DNA from: Pholiota molesta
Lineage: Eukaryota > Basidiomycota > Agaricomycetes > Agaricales > Strophariaceae
Direction: 5' to 3'
NCBI GenBank assembly: GCA_014925825.1
Contig: JACGCK010000039.1
Location: 248,001 to 312,000 of the forward strand
DNA: 64,000 bases
Shown: positions 13,561-27,487 of the stretch, one piece after another
How the letters are laid out: each line of letters begins with the position of its first letter
How positions within the stretch are numbered: the stretch's first letter is position 1
Notes under the pieces: generated by a model
What the model was told of the DNA's origin: nothing
Databases searched by the model: none
Seen by the model: the letters and a program-made list of their open reading frames with translations, nothing else
Position numbers and translations under genes: made by a program

Positions 13561-14128
13561 CTTCGGGCACTGTGTACGTGGTTTCTTACCTTTTTCTCTA
13601 GTCTGATATTGACCTTTTATGCATGTAGACTGGAATTGTATTTCTCGCATGCAGTGTAAGTGCCAATTTCCGTCGAAACGATTGAAAAAGGCATCTGAAT
13701 CTACTTGTTCCTTGCAGAAGTCTGTGAATTGGTTCGACGGGCGGCTTTGCTTTTGAAGACATTGCACATACAAGGTATTTTTCCCACGAAGTGAATCACA
13801 CTTGCTCGGGCATGTGAAGCCTGCAAACCTTCGCGCAAAGTGGATGGTAAGTTGTTCATTTTCATCTATTTGCAAATTATCTAATTAGAGTTACAGAGTA
13901 CGTAGATAGATGTATGTAGGTAGATAGATGCGGGGTGTGGATAGCTTGCCCTTCGGGGTGGGCTGCACTCTGCGCGCACAGCACCAGAACCCGACTGGAC
14001 GCTGTGACCTACGCTCATTTCAGAAAACTTACCCCCGTTTAGGCAATTTCAGCACGGAAAACACCTACTTTCACACCAGATTTCCACCGAAAACAGCCGC
14101 GCATTAACACAAGGAAGTAAACACCTGC
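13561..14128. other. No gene called; possible Zn2Cys6 fragment and simple repeat
   Basis: On the plus strand near 13812-13850 the translation RACEACKPSRKVDG resembles the start of a Zn(II)2Cys6 cluster and is followed by GTAAGT, but it has an upstream stop and no continuation. A GTAG/GATA simple repeat lies at 13903-13930. Confidence 0.25.
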
Positions 14129-16000
<1,872 letters not shown>

Positions 16001-16030
16001 CATATATCTTGTCTTTCTCTTTCATCCACA

Positions 16031-16666
16031 ATGACTTTGCATCCTTCAGACGACGATATGGTGTGTAATCTTTGTCTTTCCATGGATTGAGTCCTGATCA
16101 TTCTTTTGTATGACAGAAACAACCATTGCTCAGTAATGCTTCGACGTCAGAGTCGACATCAGCACCACCAGACGAGAGCCCTCCAGCATATGACTACGGG
16201 ACATGTAAATATATCTGTCTCAAGACTTTAGCAGACACTGACTTGGCTCTGATCTTCTCTAGACTCTGACGAGAACGTTCCTAAGAACGTCGTAAATCAG
16301 GATGTCATCGTGCAAAGAGTTGCTTCTGGTGGTCCTTCATATACCCTGCAGCCCTCCAGCACACCCCCTCCCACCATATTCCACTACATTAACCCGGCCA
16401 CAGGTGAACGTGTAGTGTCATTACTTCCTCCAAACCACCCGGAGATGATTTGCCTGCAGCAAGGTCATGTGAAGGAGACGCATTTTGGGCTGCTCGGTGA
16501 GTCCTCCTGCCGCATCTAGGGCTCAATATTTCTAATTCCAATGATTGGTATAGGTATTCTTGCGGCGATATTCTGGTTCCCACTCGGTGTCGGCCTTTGC
16601 ATGCTCGACAAACAGGTTCATTGCAGGCGGTGTGGGGCTGTCATTGAGCATGGTCTCTGCCGCTAA
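16031..16666 (+). CDS. Small PPxY tail-anchored protein, LITAF/BRI3-like
   Basis: Four exons in phase: 16031-16060, 16117-16204, 16263-16496 and 16554-16666, giving 154 residues. Order: acidic start MTLHPSDDDM; Ser/Pro-rich segment with a PPAY motif (class I WW-domain/Nedd4-ligase ligand); a Pro-rich middle; then a hydrophobic stretch (LLGILAAIFWFPLGVGLCML) followed by CRRCG. That hydrophobic core plus C-terminal Cys pair resembles LITAF/BRI3 domains, which insert into endosomal membranes as monotopic helices. The N-terminal Cys knuckle of LITAF is not obvious, so BRI3-like is the better comparison. A role in ubiquitin-linked endosomal sorting is inferred. Confidence 0.7.
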
Positions 16667-17135
16667 TCCACCAACGGCGCACTGCCCCCTTTGGTGTCTA
16701 CAATTGGTGTACATTAAGGAATTTTTCTTTCTGGAATTTATACACATTCATTCCACGACTATCATGACTACTTCAAGCACTCTCATTTTCATGTTGATAC
16801 CGTTTCTCGTTCTATAATATATCGCTTTTATTCCGGCCTTTCCAGTGCTTACCATTTGAACAACGTCCCGAATTCACTAATGTTACCGTCACTTGCGCTG
16901 TTGTAAGCCTGTACAGTGTACTTGCTCTGTCGTGCCACTGAGAGTGAGACTGCTGTAAGTAGTAGACCCACGTGATACCTAATAGGGTTCCCGATTCCGA
17001 TTCGTCAACTTGAAGTTGAATTGGTTCGTTTGTAATTACCACCCTAGCACCGAGCATATCGCCGTTGCCACCTCAAAGGAGGCCACCGAGACCGAATGTG
17101 ACGTTCGCTGATTTCGCTCTTTCCAAACCGCCGCC
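16667..17135. other. Intergenic
   Basis: 469 bp containing the 3' region of the membrane-protein gene and the promoter of the alpha/beta hydrolase. No other feature seen. Confidence 0.4.
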
Positions 17136-18621
17136 ATGAACGTCAAGCCCCATGTCTTCGAGGGCCCACCTCGGGACGCTGATACCCCAGCGCTTAAAAT
17201 GACCGCGAAACAGTATACAACGGCGACATCACCGGGAGACGTGGACGGTCTGACGCTGTTATTTGCGCACTGTGTTGGAGCTCGTGGGTTCTCGTTTCGG
17301 TCATGATCATTGCGCCTCAGCGCTAATTCTAATCGACGGTCGTCCCCTCGGCGTAACAGACAAGGAGCAATGGGAGCCCGTGATTGAGTATCTATTTGAA
17401 GCCCAGGCAGCGAAAGACGCGCCGCATCGTATTCGGGAGGGCTGGGCGTTCGATTGGCAGAACCACGGCGACGCCGCTGTGGTCAACCGCGCGGCACTGA
17501 GGGATCGTCCTGAGGGTGTTTGTGAGTACTTTCCCATTCGTCGCGTGAAGCGATTTAGGCGCGTTTTCGTTAGCGCTCAAGTCCATTTGATTGTAGCAGC
17601 GTTCGAGTGGTCAGCAGCGCTGGCCGCCTTCGTTCAGTCCCCATATATGCTCGGCCACAGGATCGTGCTCGTAGGACACTCAGCAGGGGCAGCGGCGATG
17701 TGAGCGCGCACGCCCCTATCTCCATCTCCATCTACATCCTGACGCCTCGCACCCATAGGACGCTCACCACGCAAACGATACCCGCCGCCGCCCTCCGCCA
17801 GTACACCGCCATCCTCCTCGTAGAGCCCACCATGGTGACCCGCGAAGTGTTTACGTCGGAGCTCGAGGACCGGATGTCCATGATGGAGTTCGCGGTCGCG
17901 ACGACGGCGGTGCGGCGCGACTGGTGGCGCTCGCGCGCGGAGGCGCAGGCGTATTTCGCGGAACGCCTGCCGTGGGAGATGTGGGATGCGAGGATAGTAA
18001 AGATTATAGTGGTGAGCTTCCATCGCCGCTCTGGTCTGGTTTTTGTATATGAAAATTTTTGACCTTTGAATGTGTTTTTTTTATAGGAACATGGAACGGA
18101 GTCGGAGCCAACAGGGGGTGGTGTGCGTCTGAAATGCGACCGCGCGCAGGAATCTGTTTCGTTCCCAGATGTCGAGCCGCACTTCGAGGGCGCGCTGCAG
18201 CTGGGCCGAATATGTCGCTCTGTGCCCGTTCATCTGATATGGGGAACCCGGAATGATTTGGTGTGCGTGTATCTTTTGACCTGTCTTCTCTCGCTATGGT
18301 TGTCTGCACGTCTGCAGTTGGGCTGACATTCTGCATTACCATAGTCCCGAATTTATCCAAGATTCGTTATGCGATGTATCGGAAGGGCGCATCGTCGCCT
18401 CCGTGACGAAGGTACAAGATGCGGGCCATATGGTAAGTGTATCATCCATTCTTTTACCTTTTCCACCTGCCTTTAGTTAGGCGTCGAACGTGCTTCCCGT
18501 CCCTTTTGCACTCCCTAATATACGTCTTCGATAGGTCTTGCAAGAGCAGCCAGATTCGCTTGCACGCGCGATTGCGGATATTCTGAATGGGTCCAACTTG
18601 GTTGTGCGACCCAAGCTGTAG
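17136..18621 (+). CDS. Alpha/beta hydrolase fold protein
   Basis: Seven exons join in phase: 17136-17283, 17360-17521, 17597-17699, 17759-18011, 18087-18262, 18345-18432 and 18535-18621, ~338 residues. The oxyanion/N-terminal region LTLLFAHCVGAHKEQW is followed by the nucleophile elbow LVGHSAGAAAM (Ser), an acid strand LIWGTRND (Asp) and the catalytic His in DAGHMV. This gives a complete Ser-Asp-His triad in the usual order. The substrate cannot be told: esterase, lipase, epoxide hydrolase and thioesterase members share the pattern. No signal peptide, so probably cytosolic. It is convergent with NACHT gene N1. Confidence 0.8.
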
Positions 18622-18728
18622 TATCAAGCGTCAGAGATTTTGAATGGAGTAGCGCGCTCTAGTAGCGGCTCTATTATGACATTGCATCCCTACAGGATCT
18701 GGTTGATGAAATATTCCATAGGCGCAAG

Positions 18729-21492
18729 CTATACTACAGGTAACAGCAATCTAGTATCTCGATATTCAATATGGTGAAACATATGGCAGGTAAGCGCTAG
18801 TGTGAAGGTGGTGGAGTCGGAGGGATGTGGAGTATTGGGAAGGGATGACTGGCGGTCCGTTCCCTGTTCTTCCGCGGTTGTGGTAGTTTCGTTTAGTTCG
18901 TTTAGGGCGATGTTAGACATGAAAATTCATTCTCAACCTAAAAATGGGTATGTCAGTCAGACTACGCAGAAGTGAAGAAATAGCGGGATGGTAGGCAACG
19001 ATGTACCTTGAGCAGATACTGATATAAGTTTGAGGTCGGCGTTATGGCATGGTAATGAGGTCGTTCCCGAAAGTCGTTCTGTGATGCCGCGGTGCTGACC
19101 GAAGAGTTCAAACCCATGATACATTGTATATCAAGATATTGATCAACCCGGAGAGGTGCATGACGCAAGAAAAACGACGTCCAGTACTCCAATTTCTGCC
19201 CTTCTCGCAAATCGAAATGCTTGTAAGGGCCTGGTTTCGGACGAGTATTACGGACAATATTTAGCCTGGATATATTATTGTCAAACTGTATTCGTTTCAA
19301 AGCTAAGTAAACATACCATGGTGAATTGTGAATGTAGTAACAGTATTGCGATATTATGTGCGCTATTCTGTCTTCATTCAAAGTCTGAGGTGCACATCCT
19401 ATAACCCAAGAACCAAAGGCAAGCCCATGCAATATGAAATACATTTCCGCATCCTGACAAAGGAATATTTTTCCAAAATAATCCGATGACTGCCTGAAGC
19501 AACTGCTCATGAGTACACAACAATATCAAATATTTTGCGGCATACCTTGAAATAGGTTTGTCAAACTGAAATCTTTTTAATTGCTTCAATGTCCATTTTT
19601 GAAGATGCAAAAATGGTGATAATAATATCATATTGTTAGACTGAGCTAACATTGAATGCTAGACAGAGGGAAAAAGAGATTAGGTTATAAGGAAAATATG
19701 GTGTAAAGTTGCGTTGTAAAACATACCTCTCTGAATAACCACTGAAGGAAGCTGCTAAATAAGCCAACCCAATAGTCATCATCATCGGCTATGTATTTCA
19801 TGGTTCTGAAGAATTGGAAAACTGTATCGAGAGCAAAGTTAGAAAGAACGCTGTGAACCTCAGAATGTGGACCGTTCAAGTTGATGTGCTGTATACATCT
19901 GGTGATAATGATCAAACAGAATGACAATTGCACTTTTGCAGAGTCCAAATCTTCGCCGCCGAGTACTGTATAAATTAGTTTCAGTTATGAACTTGCTATT
20001 GCGGTAGCTTGACGTACGTGGTGGGATATATTCCAAGACCAAGCAATAAAGACGGACACATATCCTGTTGCTATAACCGTAAAAGTCCCCAGATCGATGC
20101 TTGTCATGCAAAAAATCATTCAGAGAAGCATGATAGACTTCCAACTTGGTGTCAGCAACTTTTATGACCGAAGAAAGGCCCTGTAGAGCGAATGTACTGC
20201 CACCCTTGGGTAAGCCTAGTAAGTTCTCGGGGAAACTTAACGAGTTCTTGTCAAGCGGAAACGTTGCGTATCTCGGCGAGCGACATGTTTCGATGAACAT
20301 GAGACAAAGAACAGTCTCCAGTTCTTTCACCTGTCGAAATATGTGGGAATACAGCGCATCAAGCTCGGAAAACGGTCGGTTTATGGGGTCTTTAGCCAGG
20401 CCAAGGATGGATTGCAGACGTAGAATCGGATTCGCATGGTCCTCCTGGATGTATTTCTGGGCTGTAGATGCGTAGATAAAGTGGCCAGAAGATCTCCGAA
20501 CAAGCAGTTCGATGTCGTCATCCGTTGGCCAAATGAGAGGAAAGATGGCCGGTGAAGGATGCGTCTCCTTGAAGTGCAAAAAACCATCGACGAGGAACCT
20601 TCGAATATCTTCCTGAGCCTTATATTTGTCGTCTAGAGAAACTAAACGAACAATAGGCGAGATATCAGACGTGGCAAAGACGGATTTGATATGAGATTCA
20701 GGGCGGCTCGCGACGAGCAATTTGTGAGGAATTCTGTGCTGCATCTTTCTCACTGCCGCAACGAGAGCCTTGACGATTTTTGCCTGACTTGGCGTCGGAG
20801 AACTTTCGTCGAGCGCATCGAGGATGAGGATCATCGGTGGAATTCGGTCTGACATTTCATCGCAGAGGGTGGCGAGAGGATTAAGAATGAGTTCCTTGAT
20901 CTGAACTTCGAGATCCAAGTCGAAGATCAGTCCATTCCTTGCAATCGCAGTGGCGATATGGCGCTCGAGGTCGGGGATATTTATCGCCATCTGATAGGCC
21001 AGCGTTGACACCAAACGTTTCTCGTCGCCCCGTCCGGACTCAACCGGCGCACTGCGCGAGAGGAAGAACGCACCCGCCAATCGACGCGGCTCAGCGTCGT
21101 AGCACAGACTCGCTATGGCCTGTGCGATGGCAGACTTTCCCACCCCTGCGGAGCCGTACATCCAAAAGACGAGGTGGGGATCGTCGATGTCGTCGAGCCA
21201 TTTCATTATCTCGTCCTGAATACCGACTCGCGTGCCAGGGTGACATCGGGGCGCGTCATACCGCTCGTCAGAGTTGTGTAGCGCTGCTACAGATACCTTC
21301 GAACGAAGGAGATCGAGATCTGATAGGTAGAACACAGGTCAGTGCGTGCGCACTTGGTGCACAAAACTCCGTACCATGGCGCTCCGAGGTATTCTGAAAG
21401 TACGCGTTTCCGTTGACGTATGTGATTACTGGATTAGCGATTATAGCGTTCGAGGTATTGGGAAAGAACTGAGGGCCATGTCCCGAGGCCAT
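18729..21492 (-). CDS. NACHT NTPase N1 (frameshifted C-terminus)
   Basis: Exon 1 (21492-21375) encodes MASGHGPQFFPN.., the leader shared by N1, N3 and N4. Exon 2 (from 21319 to ~20022) carries the NACHT domain: Walker A MYGSAGVGKSAIAQAIA, Walker B MILILDALDESS, LLVASRPES, and the helical part VRRSSGHFIYAS. Five smaller exons follow in phase and encode a C-terminal region that I cannot assign to WD40, ankyrin or TPR repeats. In the last exon a run of three C replaces four C in N3 and N4, so translation stops at 18904-18902 while the conserved ending (LLLPVV) lies out of frame and ends at 18729. Such STAND proteins act as NLR-type sensors in fungal incompatibility and defence. The ligand is unknown. 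Confidence 0.8.
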
Positions 21493-21856
21493 GGTGTGTG
21501 GGGGTGCAACAATACCACGAACGATGCATAACTCTGGTATTTATTCACCTATAGATGCGGTGCACGCTGTGCATGCTGTGTGTGTATAATAATACACCGT
21601 AAGTCAGACGACATGCGGAACTATGTCCAAGTTTTGTCACAGTCAAGTCATAGTGCGCCCCCCTACAGTCGCAATAATCTCAATCCGAGTCAAACTTGAA
21701 CTTGGGTTTTGCTTGGGTTTTATAGAAAGGTCAGCCAATACAGACAATTTACCCAGAAGGATACCTTCCTCGTCGAATTTATGGGCCAATTGAATTCTCA
21801 AACTTACAGGTCTTTTGCTTGCGACGCCTATCCTAGATTTTTAGCCTCGTCAAGTA
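21493..21856. other. Intergenic
   Basis: 364 bp upstream of N1 and downstream of the MBIP-like gene. Contains the N1 promoter by position. A short GT-rich stretch (GTGCATGCTGTGTGTG) is the only notable composition. Confidence 0.4.
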
Positions 21857-23924
21857 CTACATCCCTTCCTGTGCATCCCGCTGCGTATTCATCTCACTCA
21901 TCGCGCGCTGCACCTCCAAGCGGTCCAACACAGCTCGATGCAACGTCGAAGTCGTCTTGCGCATTTTCTGTCCAGGCATCGGCGGCGCGGCCTGGCCCGC
22001 GGGACCAGCGGCAGAAGAGGGCGCCGCCGAGAGACTTGTGGTAGCAGTTGAAATCGTCGACGATGTGCCGGCGGCTGCGCTGTTTTGGGGGGTGAAGGAC
22101 GAGGAAGAGCGCAGGTGTGGCGGCACGATGATGGGCGTTGCGCGTGGTGGGGCGGGCCACTGGGAAATCGATCAGGCGATGAGTAAGGAATAGATGGGAT
22201 ATGAGACGAGATATTATGGAAGAGCACGTACCCCGCGACGTGGTTGATTGAAATGCAATGCGGCCCAAGGTGGGTAATCTTTCTCCAGCTGGATAAGATG
22301 ATCCTCAAGATTTTTGAGGCGGGCGAGGAAGGTGCGTGGGATCGAGGGTACTAGAGGAAAATGAATTGAATTATGAGATTACACAAAAATAAAATAAAAG
22401 ACTGTGTAGGAACGCACCATAACGGATGGCTAGATGCTCTTCTATGTTCATTAGCCGTTCATTCAGCGCCGATTGCGTGTCTGCAGCAATGCGCGTCTCG
22501 AAAGCTTCGTCGTCGCCGGATTCCGGTCCATCAGGGAGAAGAGACGTATCTTGGTCAGTTTCTTTCTTCTTCCCTTTGGGCTTTCTATCGCGCGAACTCT
22601 CCGCGAAATCGACGAATTTGCGCTTCTTGTCGGATTGAATGACAGGACGCTTGACGTCGGCGATCGCAGACAAGTCTGCGTTTTGCTGACTGGGAGAGGA
22701 CGGCTGCGCCTGTGAGTCCTGTTTCACCGTCTTTATCAGAGGCCCTTCTCCGTTTTTGGCGATGTCGTATTGCATCTGCTTGTCCCTGTCAATGGGCTTT
22801 GCGTCCACGCGAGCACAGGAGGATAGTTGGACATTTTCGGGATTTACGCCGGCCTCCTGTAGCTTGCGCCTTTTCTCGGCGATGGTGTGTAAGAATTCAG
22901 AGCGGTTGGAGGCATCGTTTCGGGATCGAGTCTGGGCAAGGAATTTTGATATCGATTTGTTGATCTGATTCGGAAAATTTCAGGGCATGAGTCGGTGTAG
23001 AGGATGGGAGTGAATGTAAGAAAGGTATCGGAAGGGGAGGATGGTGAAGGCCACTGATGAGTTGAGCAATCGAAGGAATACAAACACGCTGAGAAACTTA
23101 CTGATGAGTGGGTACGAGGTTTAGCGCCATTGGCGAGGGAGATATATCCCAGTTTGCGTTCGTCTAATGAAGCTTCCTCGTCCGGCTTTACATCTGGGCC
23201 AAGGATGTCTACATCGGGATTGGTATCCATTGCTTCGTCGTCCGCCTTTTTCTTCCCCGCTATACGATCCAATATACTCTGCGATTCGGATAGTCATGGC
23301 TCGTCAGACGATATAGGCAGAGTTCAAACGGAAGACGCACCTGTAAACCTGCCACCATCTCCTTCAACGCCTTCGGAACCGCCTCTTGCTCCCACTCAGG
23401 GCTCAAAACCAGCATGTCGTGCTCAAAACCCTTGAGAGTCTGCGTAAACTTTGTTCGAATGAGGAAGCTCTTGATCGCTTCATCCCAGTGTTTGTAGGTC
23501 TCTGGTTCGGGTAGGGGGGTGTACTTGGACGAGTCCGCACAGGCGGCGGTTTTTTGGCATCCGCGGAGGGTTTGACGGATGAAGGAATGTTTGATACAGT
23601 GGGAGGCGTATATCTGTAGTGTTGATGGTACGGTGTATGCGCCGTCGACAAGTTCGGATGCACATTTGGGTAATACGAGTTTGGTGGGTTCAGAACTTGG
23701 GTAGAGTAGAAATTACTAGGAGTATAGGTCGACGCCGAAGGATATGCAGCATATGGTGATGCTGGAAATGTGTTCCAAGAAGGTTGATTCGTTGCTGGGT
23801 GTTGGACTGCGCTACTTGATGAAGACGCGGCGAACGGTGATAACTGTGAGTTTGGCTTGGAACCGCCGTTGGCCAAAGGCGATTTGGAAGAGCTTGCTGC
23901 TGTCGAAGGTGGTCCGTTCGTCAT
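21857..23924 (-). CDS. MBIP1-like (MAP3K12-binding inhibitory protein) homologue
   Basis: Start ATG at 23924. A Ser/Tyr/Pro-rich low-complexity N-terminus leads into TYKHWDEAIKSFLI; then SILDRIAGKKKADDEAMD, a Lys/Glu-rich coiled region (LHTIAEKRRKLQEAG), a nuclear-signal-like RKPKGKKK, and the conserved RTFLARLKNLEDHLIQLEKD followed by PPWAALHFNQP. The last block resembles the conserved core of MBIP, a subunit of the metazoan ATAC acetyltransferase complex; function in fungi is inferred. Introns have clean GT-AG ends. One problem: the N-terminal frame and the TYKHWDEA frame differ by one base at a run of six G (23514-23519 plus), so a homopolymer error or a real frameshift is present. Divergent from RPR2, 199 bp apart. 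Confidence 0.6.
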
Positions 23925-24123
23925 GATATAGGCATTTCAAGGTGTTATATTCCCAACCGATGAGGCGGAAGCCCAGAGAGAGACACTCGGCGCAGGAGAT
24001 GGTAAGGTGCGAAAAGCAAAATTATAATTTCTTGGCGGTGGCGCAGTTGGGGTCTCGGAGTCTGTAGCGGACCGCAATCACTCTTCGTCACCACCACCAG
24101 TCATCTCATCGCGCGACTGTCAG
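23925..24123. promoter_or_regulatory. Bidirectional promoter, MBIP-like / RPR2
   Basis: 199 bp between divergent start codons, the only space for both promoters. Contains GAGAGAGACACTCG and TTATAATTTC. Assigned by position only. Confidence 0.4.
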
Positions 24124-25007
24124 ATGGCAAAGAAACAGAACGAAGCGACCCCCAATGTCAATGCAACGGCAAATCGCGACATAGTGCAAAGGTTGAACTT
24201 TCTCTACCAAGCCAGTGTCTATCTACAATCCATCGCTCCTCCAGCGCCTCCAGCGCCCATGGAGACGACTACTCGCAAGGGTAAAGCGAAGCAAACCGAG
24301 AACGATAAGGAAGATGAATCGATGGGAATGGTTGTAGCTCAAGAAGCCTCCTCCTCATCATCCACCGCGAGACAAGGGAAGAAGAACAAGCATAAAATTG
24401 GAAGAAAAAAGACGACAGGCGACCTCGCCCGAAGTTACATCCAATGTATGCGCGTCGTTGGGCAGAAAACTACAGTAAAAATGTACGTCTCTTAAACAAC
24501 TCGTCATTTTCACTTCTGACGCGAAACACTCAGAGATCCGTCCTTGAAACGGTCCCTCTGCTCGAACTGTAACACTACCCTCGTCCCCGGTTCTTCCGCA
24601 ACTGTGCGCGTCAAACGTATGTGGATAGCTGCTTGCTGCCCCTTTAAACCTGACAAACAAAATACTTCGCTTAAGATTCTTCACCCCATGGCCATATCAT
24701 GGTCTATACCTGTATGCACTGCAAAACAACCAAACGCATTCCGGCGCCCCCGAACTCTACGACTTCCATAACAACACCATCTCTCCTTTCTTCCATTCAT
24801 CCCGCAGAAGGACAAGCTACCACATCCTTGGATACTTCGACATTGTCCGAAGTTTCAACCATTTCTCGGAAACGTCGTGGAAAGGATGACCGCAGCACCC
24901 ATCCTCTCCCTCTTTTCGCCCGCCGGGACGCTGGCCATCTCGTATTCCGCGGGAATGAACGAATCACATCGGAAGATGACGCTGGGCTAGGTATATGCTT
25001 CGCATGA
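24124..25007 (+). CDS. RPR2: RNase P/MRP protein subunit, Rpr2/Rpp21/Snm1 family
   Basis: Three exons in phase: 24124-24482, 24534-24616 and 24676-25007, 257 residues. NRDIVQRLNFLYQASVYLQS is the helical N-terminus typical of Rpr2/Rpp21, DLARSYIQCMRVVGQKTTVK the second helix, then a zinc ribbon with two Cys pairs (CSNC and CMHC) and VKHSSPHGHIMVYTC between. The family binds the catalytic RNA of RNase P (5' tRNA maturation) or RNase MRP in the nucleus or nucleolus. A Lys-rich insert (GKKNKHKIGRKK) sits between the two helices, and the ~90-residue Ser/Thr-rich tail is longer than usual. Confidence 0.85.
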
Positions 25008-26330
25008 AACTCATGCAGACCTACCATAGGTTTTAAACGAGTTGGCGTATGATAGGTATGCTGATTGTGATTTTCCGAAAGTCATATGATGAGCTAACGC
25101 AATTTGATCACCATTCTCTTCGTCTGAATTAGTCACCGTCCTTAAGCCATGGTCCATGGATGATGATACACCAGCAGAATCGTAGGCCATCGCTCTTTAT
25201 GATCACGGATGAGCATAGAGGCTAGGAAATCTATAATTGGTCGATTTTTTCGGGGGGCGCCAGCATTAGCAAGAAGATAATCGAGCGCTATCGAACACTT
25301 CTCGGCGCCGCAGCAGAGATTCAAGTAGGGACTACAGGATTGGATGGTTGTTCAAGCCGGTCTGGTAAGACTGCGAAGTCAAGGACCGGAACACACGCTG
25401 ACCTTGATCCGTAAAGGATATCAGTAAAAAAAAAATCACCGCATAGGCCCACTACTTGAGCTAAGGCTCTCAATTAGGCCCAGTGCGTACTCACCACACG
25501 CGGAACCCCGGCCCGTCGTCGAGGCCGATCTCAGTTTTCGCGCGTCGCCTAACGCGCGTTGAGCAATAGGCCTTGAGCTGGACAGTGTCAAGTCAACCAT
25601 TTGCGCTGCGGAGACGGTTTAAATCACGGCGTCATGGTGTGCGCACGGAGTATCCTGATTGTTGCCAGCGGCGGCACTGCTATTGGCCTTGTGGACTTGC
25701 TGTTATTACTATTGCACCGCGGCGTGTCCTGGTATTCAAAGGAAGCCTGTTGGAACTTGGGCGTATACCCCTTCGCAGACGCCAGGAGTGCAGAGAACAG
25801 ATCCTAACGAATGCTGTTCTGAGTTCTCCTATACTCCAACTACTAGTACGTACTACGAGTCGGCACGACGAACTTTCCTGGATTCCAATGGAAAAGCATA
25901 TTTGAATAAGACAGGGTGCAGACGGAATGATGCGACGACACATACCCAATGTAAGATTCCTTATACGCATCCGACTTTGCCTATGGTTGCTCTTATTAAT
26001 TAGAACAGTCGCCAGTGGAATATGGGCGCTGTTTGGGCGGTGCAAAGTGAGCATGTACGCCGCATGCTGTCGTATGTGGGTGCTGTGCAAAAACGTGTGC
26101 ACCTCATTCCTGATGCTTCGATTGCTAGCTCATCCTACTCTCACTCCGACTCCTACACCCCATACAACTCTGAAGCGGCTCCCTCGTCCTACCCAGACTC
26201 CATCGTGACTCGTCGTCGACTTTCAACATCACGATATTGCTAGTGAATTGGACTTGAAGCTTGATGGTTCAATCAGGTGAGGGCCTGGTCAAAGATGGGT
26301 CGTCATTGATCAAGACTGACCTCGATGTAG
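25008..26330. other. No gene called; unresolved coding-like fragment
   Basis: 25987-26243 (plus) has a protein-like frame (WNMGAVWAVQSEHVRRML.. then Ser/Tyr-rich) after a plausible acceptor TTAATTAG, with an intron-like GTAAGATT.. at 25951. It cannot be joined to a start. A GT-AG intron (26277-26330) leads into NACHT copy N2, but the preceding exon has stops in every long frame. 25765-25812 resembles 31447-31495 over ~48 bp (GCGTATACCCC.TCGC). A poly-A run occurs at ~25425. Confidence 0.3.
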
Positions 26331-27487
26331 GATTGGATCTTCTTGCGACGAAGGCCTCCCCAGGCGCGTTGCACAACTCGAACGAACGTCGCGATGTGCC
26401 CAGACGCCATCCCGGAACTCGCGATCAGCTCGTAGAAGATATACGGGAATGGCTGGACGATACGAACGACCCTCGGGTTGTCCTGTGGCTGGAAGGCTCC
26501 GCAGGAAGTGGGAAGACTGTTATCGCAGACGCAATTGCCAGCTTATGCTCTCAGGAAAAGCGACTATTGGGAGCGTTCTTCGTCTCAAGGACGGCACCCC
26601 CAGAATCCGGCCGGAACGACGAGACGAAGCTAGCGCCAACACTCGCATATCAAACAGCCCAGAATATTTTCTTCATTCAGGGCTATATTGGTAGCGCCGT
26701 AGAAAGGAACCCGTTGGTTTTCGATTTAGACATTGCGACCCAGATTGACAGCCTCATCATCGGGCCTCTATCGATTCGATCTGATGAAATGTCGACTTCC
26801 ACCACCCCAATGCTCATTCTAATCGACGCTCTTGATGAGTTTCCGAATAAAGCAACGCAGGCACGGGTCATCCAAGCATTTTCTGCGGCGATGGAACACA
26901 TTCCGCGCCACATTCCAGTGAAATTGCTCATCACTAGTCGTCCTGAACGCACAATCCAATCTGCCTTCATGGCCCCTCGCATCGCGCCTCTCGTGCATAC
27001 AATATCTCTCAACGATTATCCAGCATATGTCGATATTCGTACGCTCCTATTCGAAGGCTTCAGAAATCTGAAGCGTACTCATCCTTCTCCGGATGTGTTT
27101 CCCATGATTTGGCCGACGGAAGAAGCTATCGACGAGCTTGTTAGGAGATCGGCTGGTCAATTTCTCTATGCCGCTACGCTCCTGAATTATATTCAAGAAG
27201 ATGATTCTGACCCAGTTCAGAAGTTACGGGCTGTCCTCGCCGACGAGCCCGAAATTTATATTTCCCCAAAGGTCTTGAAGCCACCTCCGGACTTCCTGGA
27301 TCATATCTTCTATGTAATTCTTACAAATAAACAATGTGCCTTCGTTGCACTGCCTTTTTTTTTTTTGACTCAAATTAGGTTCCCGCGATGTGAAAGCGCA
27401 AGGTCGAGCACTCAGCGCTCAGCTGTCACAAAGAATGACGTTGATGATTTCATTTCCCCCGTCATGCTTGACAGGAACTGTCAGTAG
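26331..27487 (+). pseudogene. Truncated NACHT NTPase N2
   Basis: The reading frame is open from 26261, but paralogue alignment puts an acceptor at 26330 (GATGTAG) and the conserved exon from 26331. NACHT motifs are intact: Walker A LEGSAGSGKTVIADAIA, Walker B MLILIDALDE, LLITSRPE and RRSAGQFLYAA. It is the most diverged of the four copies. Homology stops at PPDFLDHIF (~27310), where the others continue with a ~400-residue C-terminal region. After that comes a poly-T tract and an unrelated ending to the stop at 27487. No MASGHG-type first exon is present. Probably a decayed copy; an NTPase-only protein is possible if transcribed. Confidence 0.6.

Noticed and set aside
13812..13850. Zn(II)2Cys6-like RACEACKPSRKVDG
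   Set aside because: Only the first half of the motif, with an upstream in-frame stop and no downstream exon completing the cluster.
25639..26003. Hydrophobic frames resembling signal peptides before NACHT N2
   Set aside because: Frames are short, mutually overlapping and cannot be spliced into a gene; treated as unresolved.
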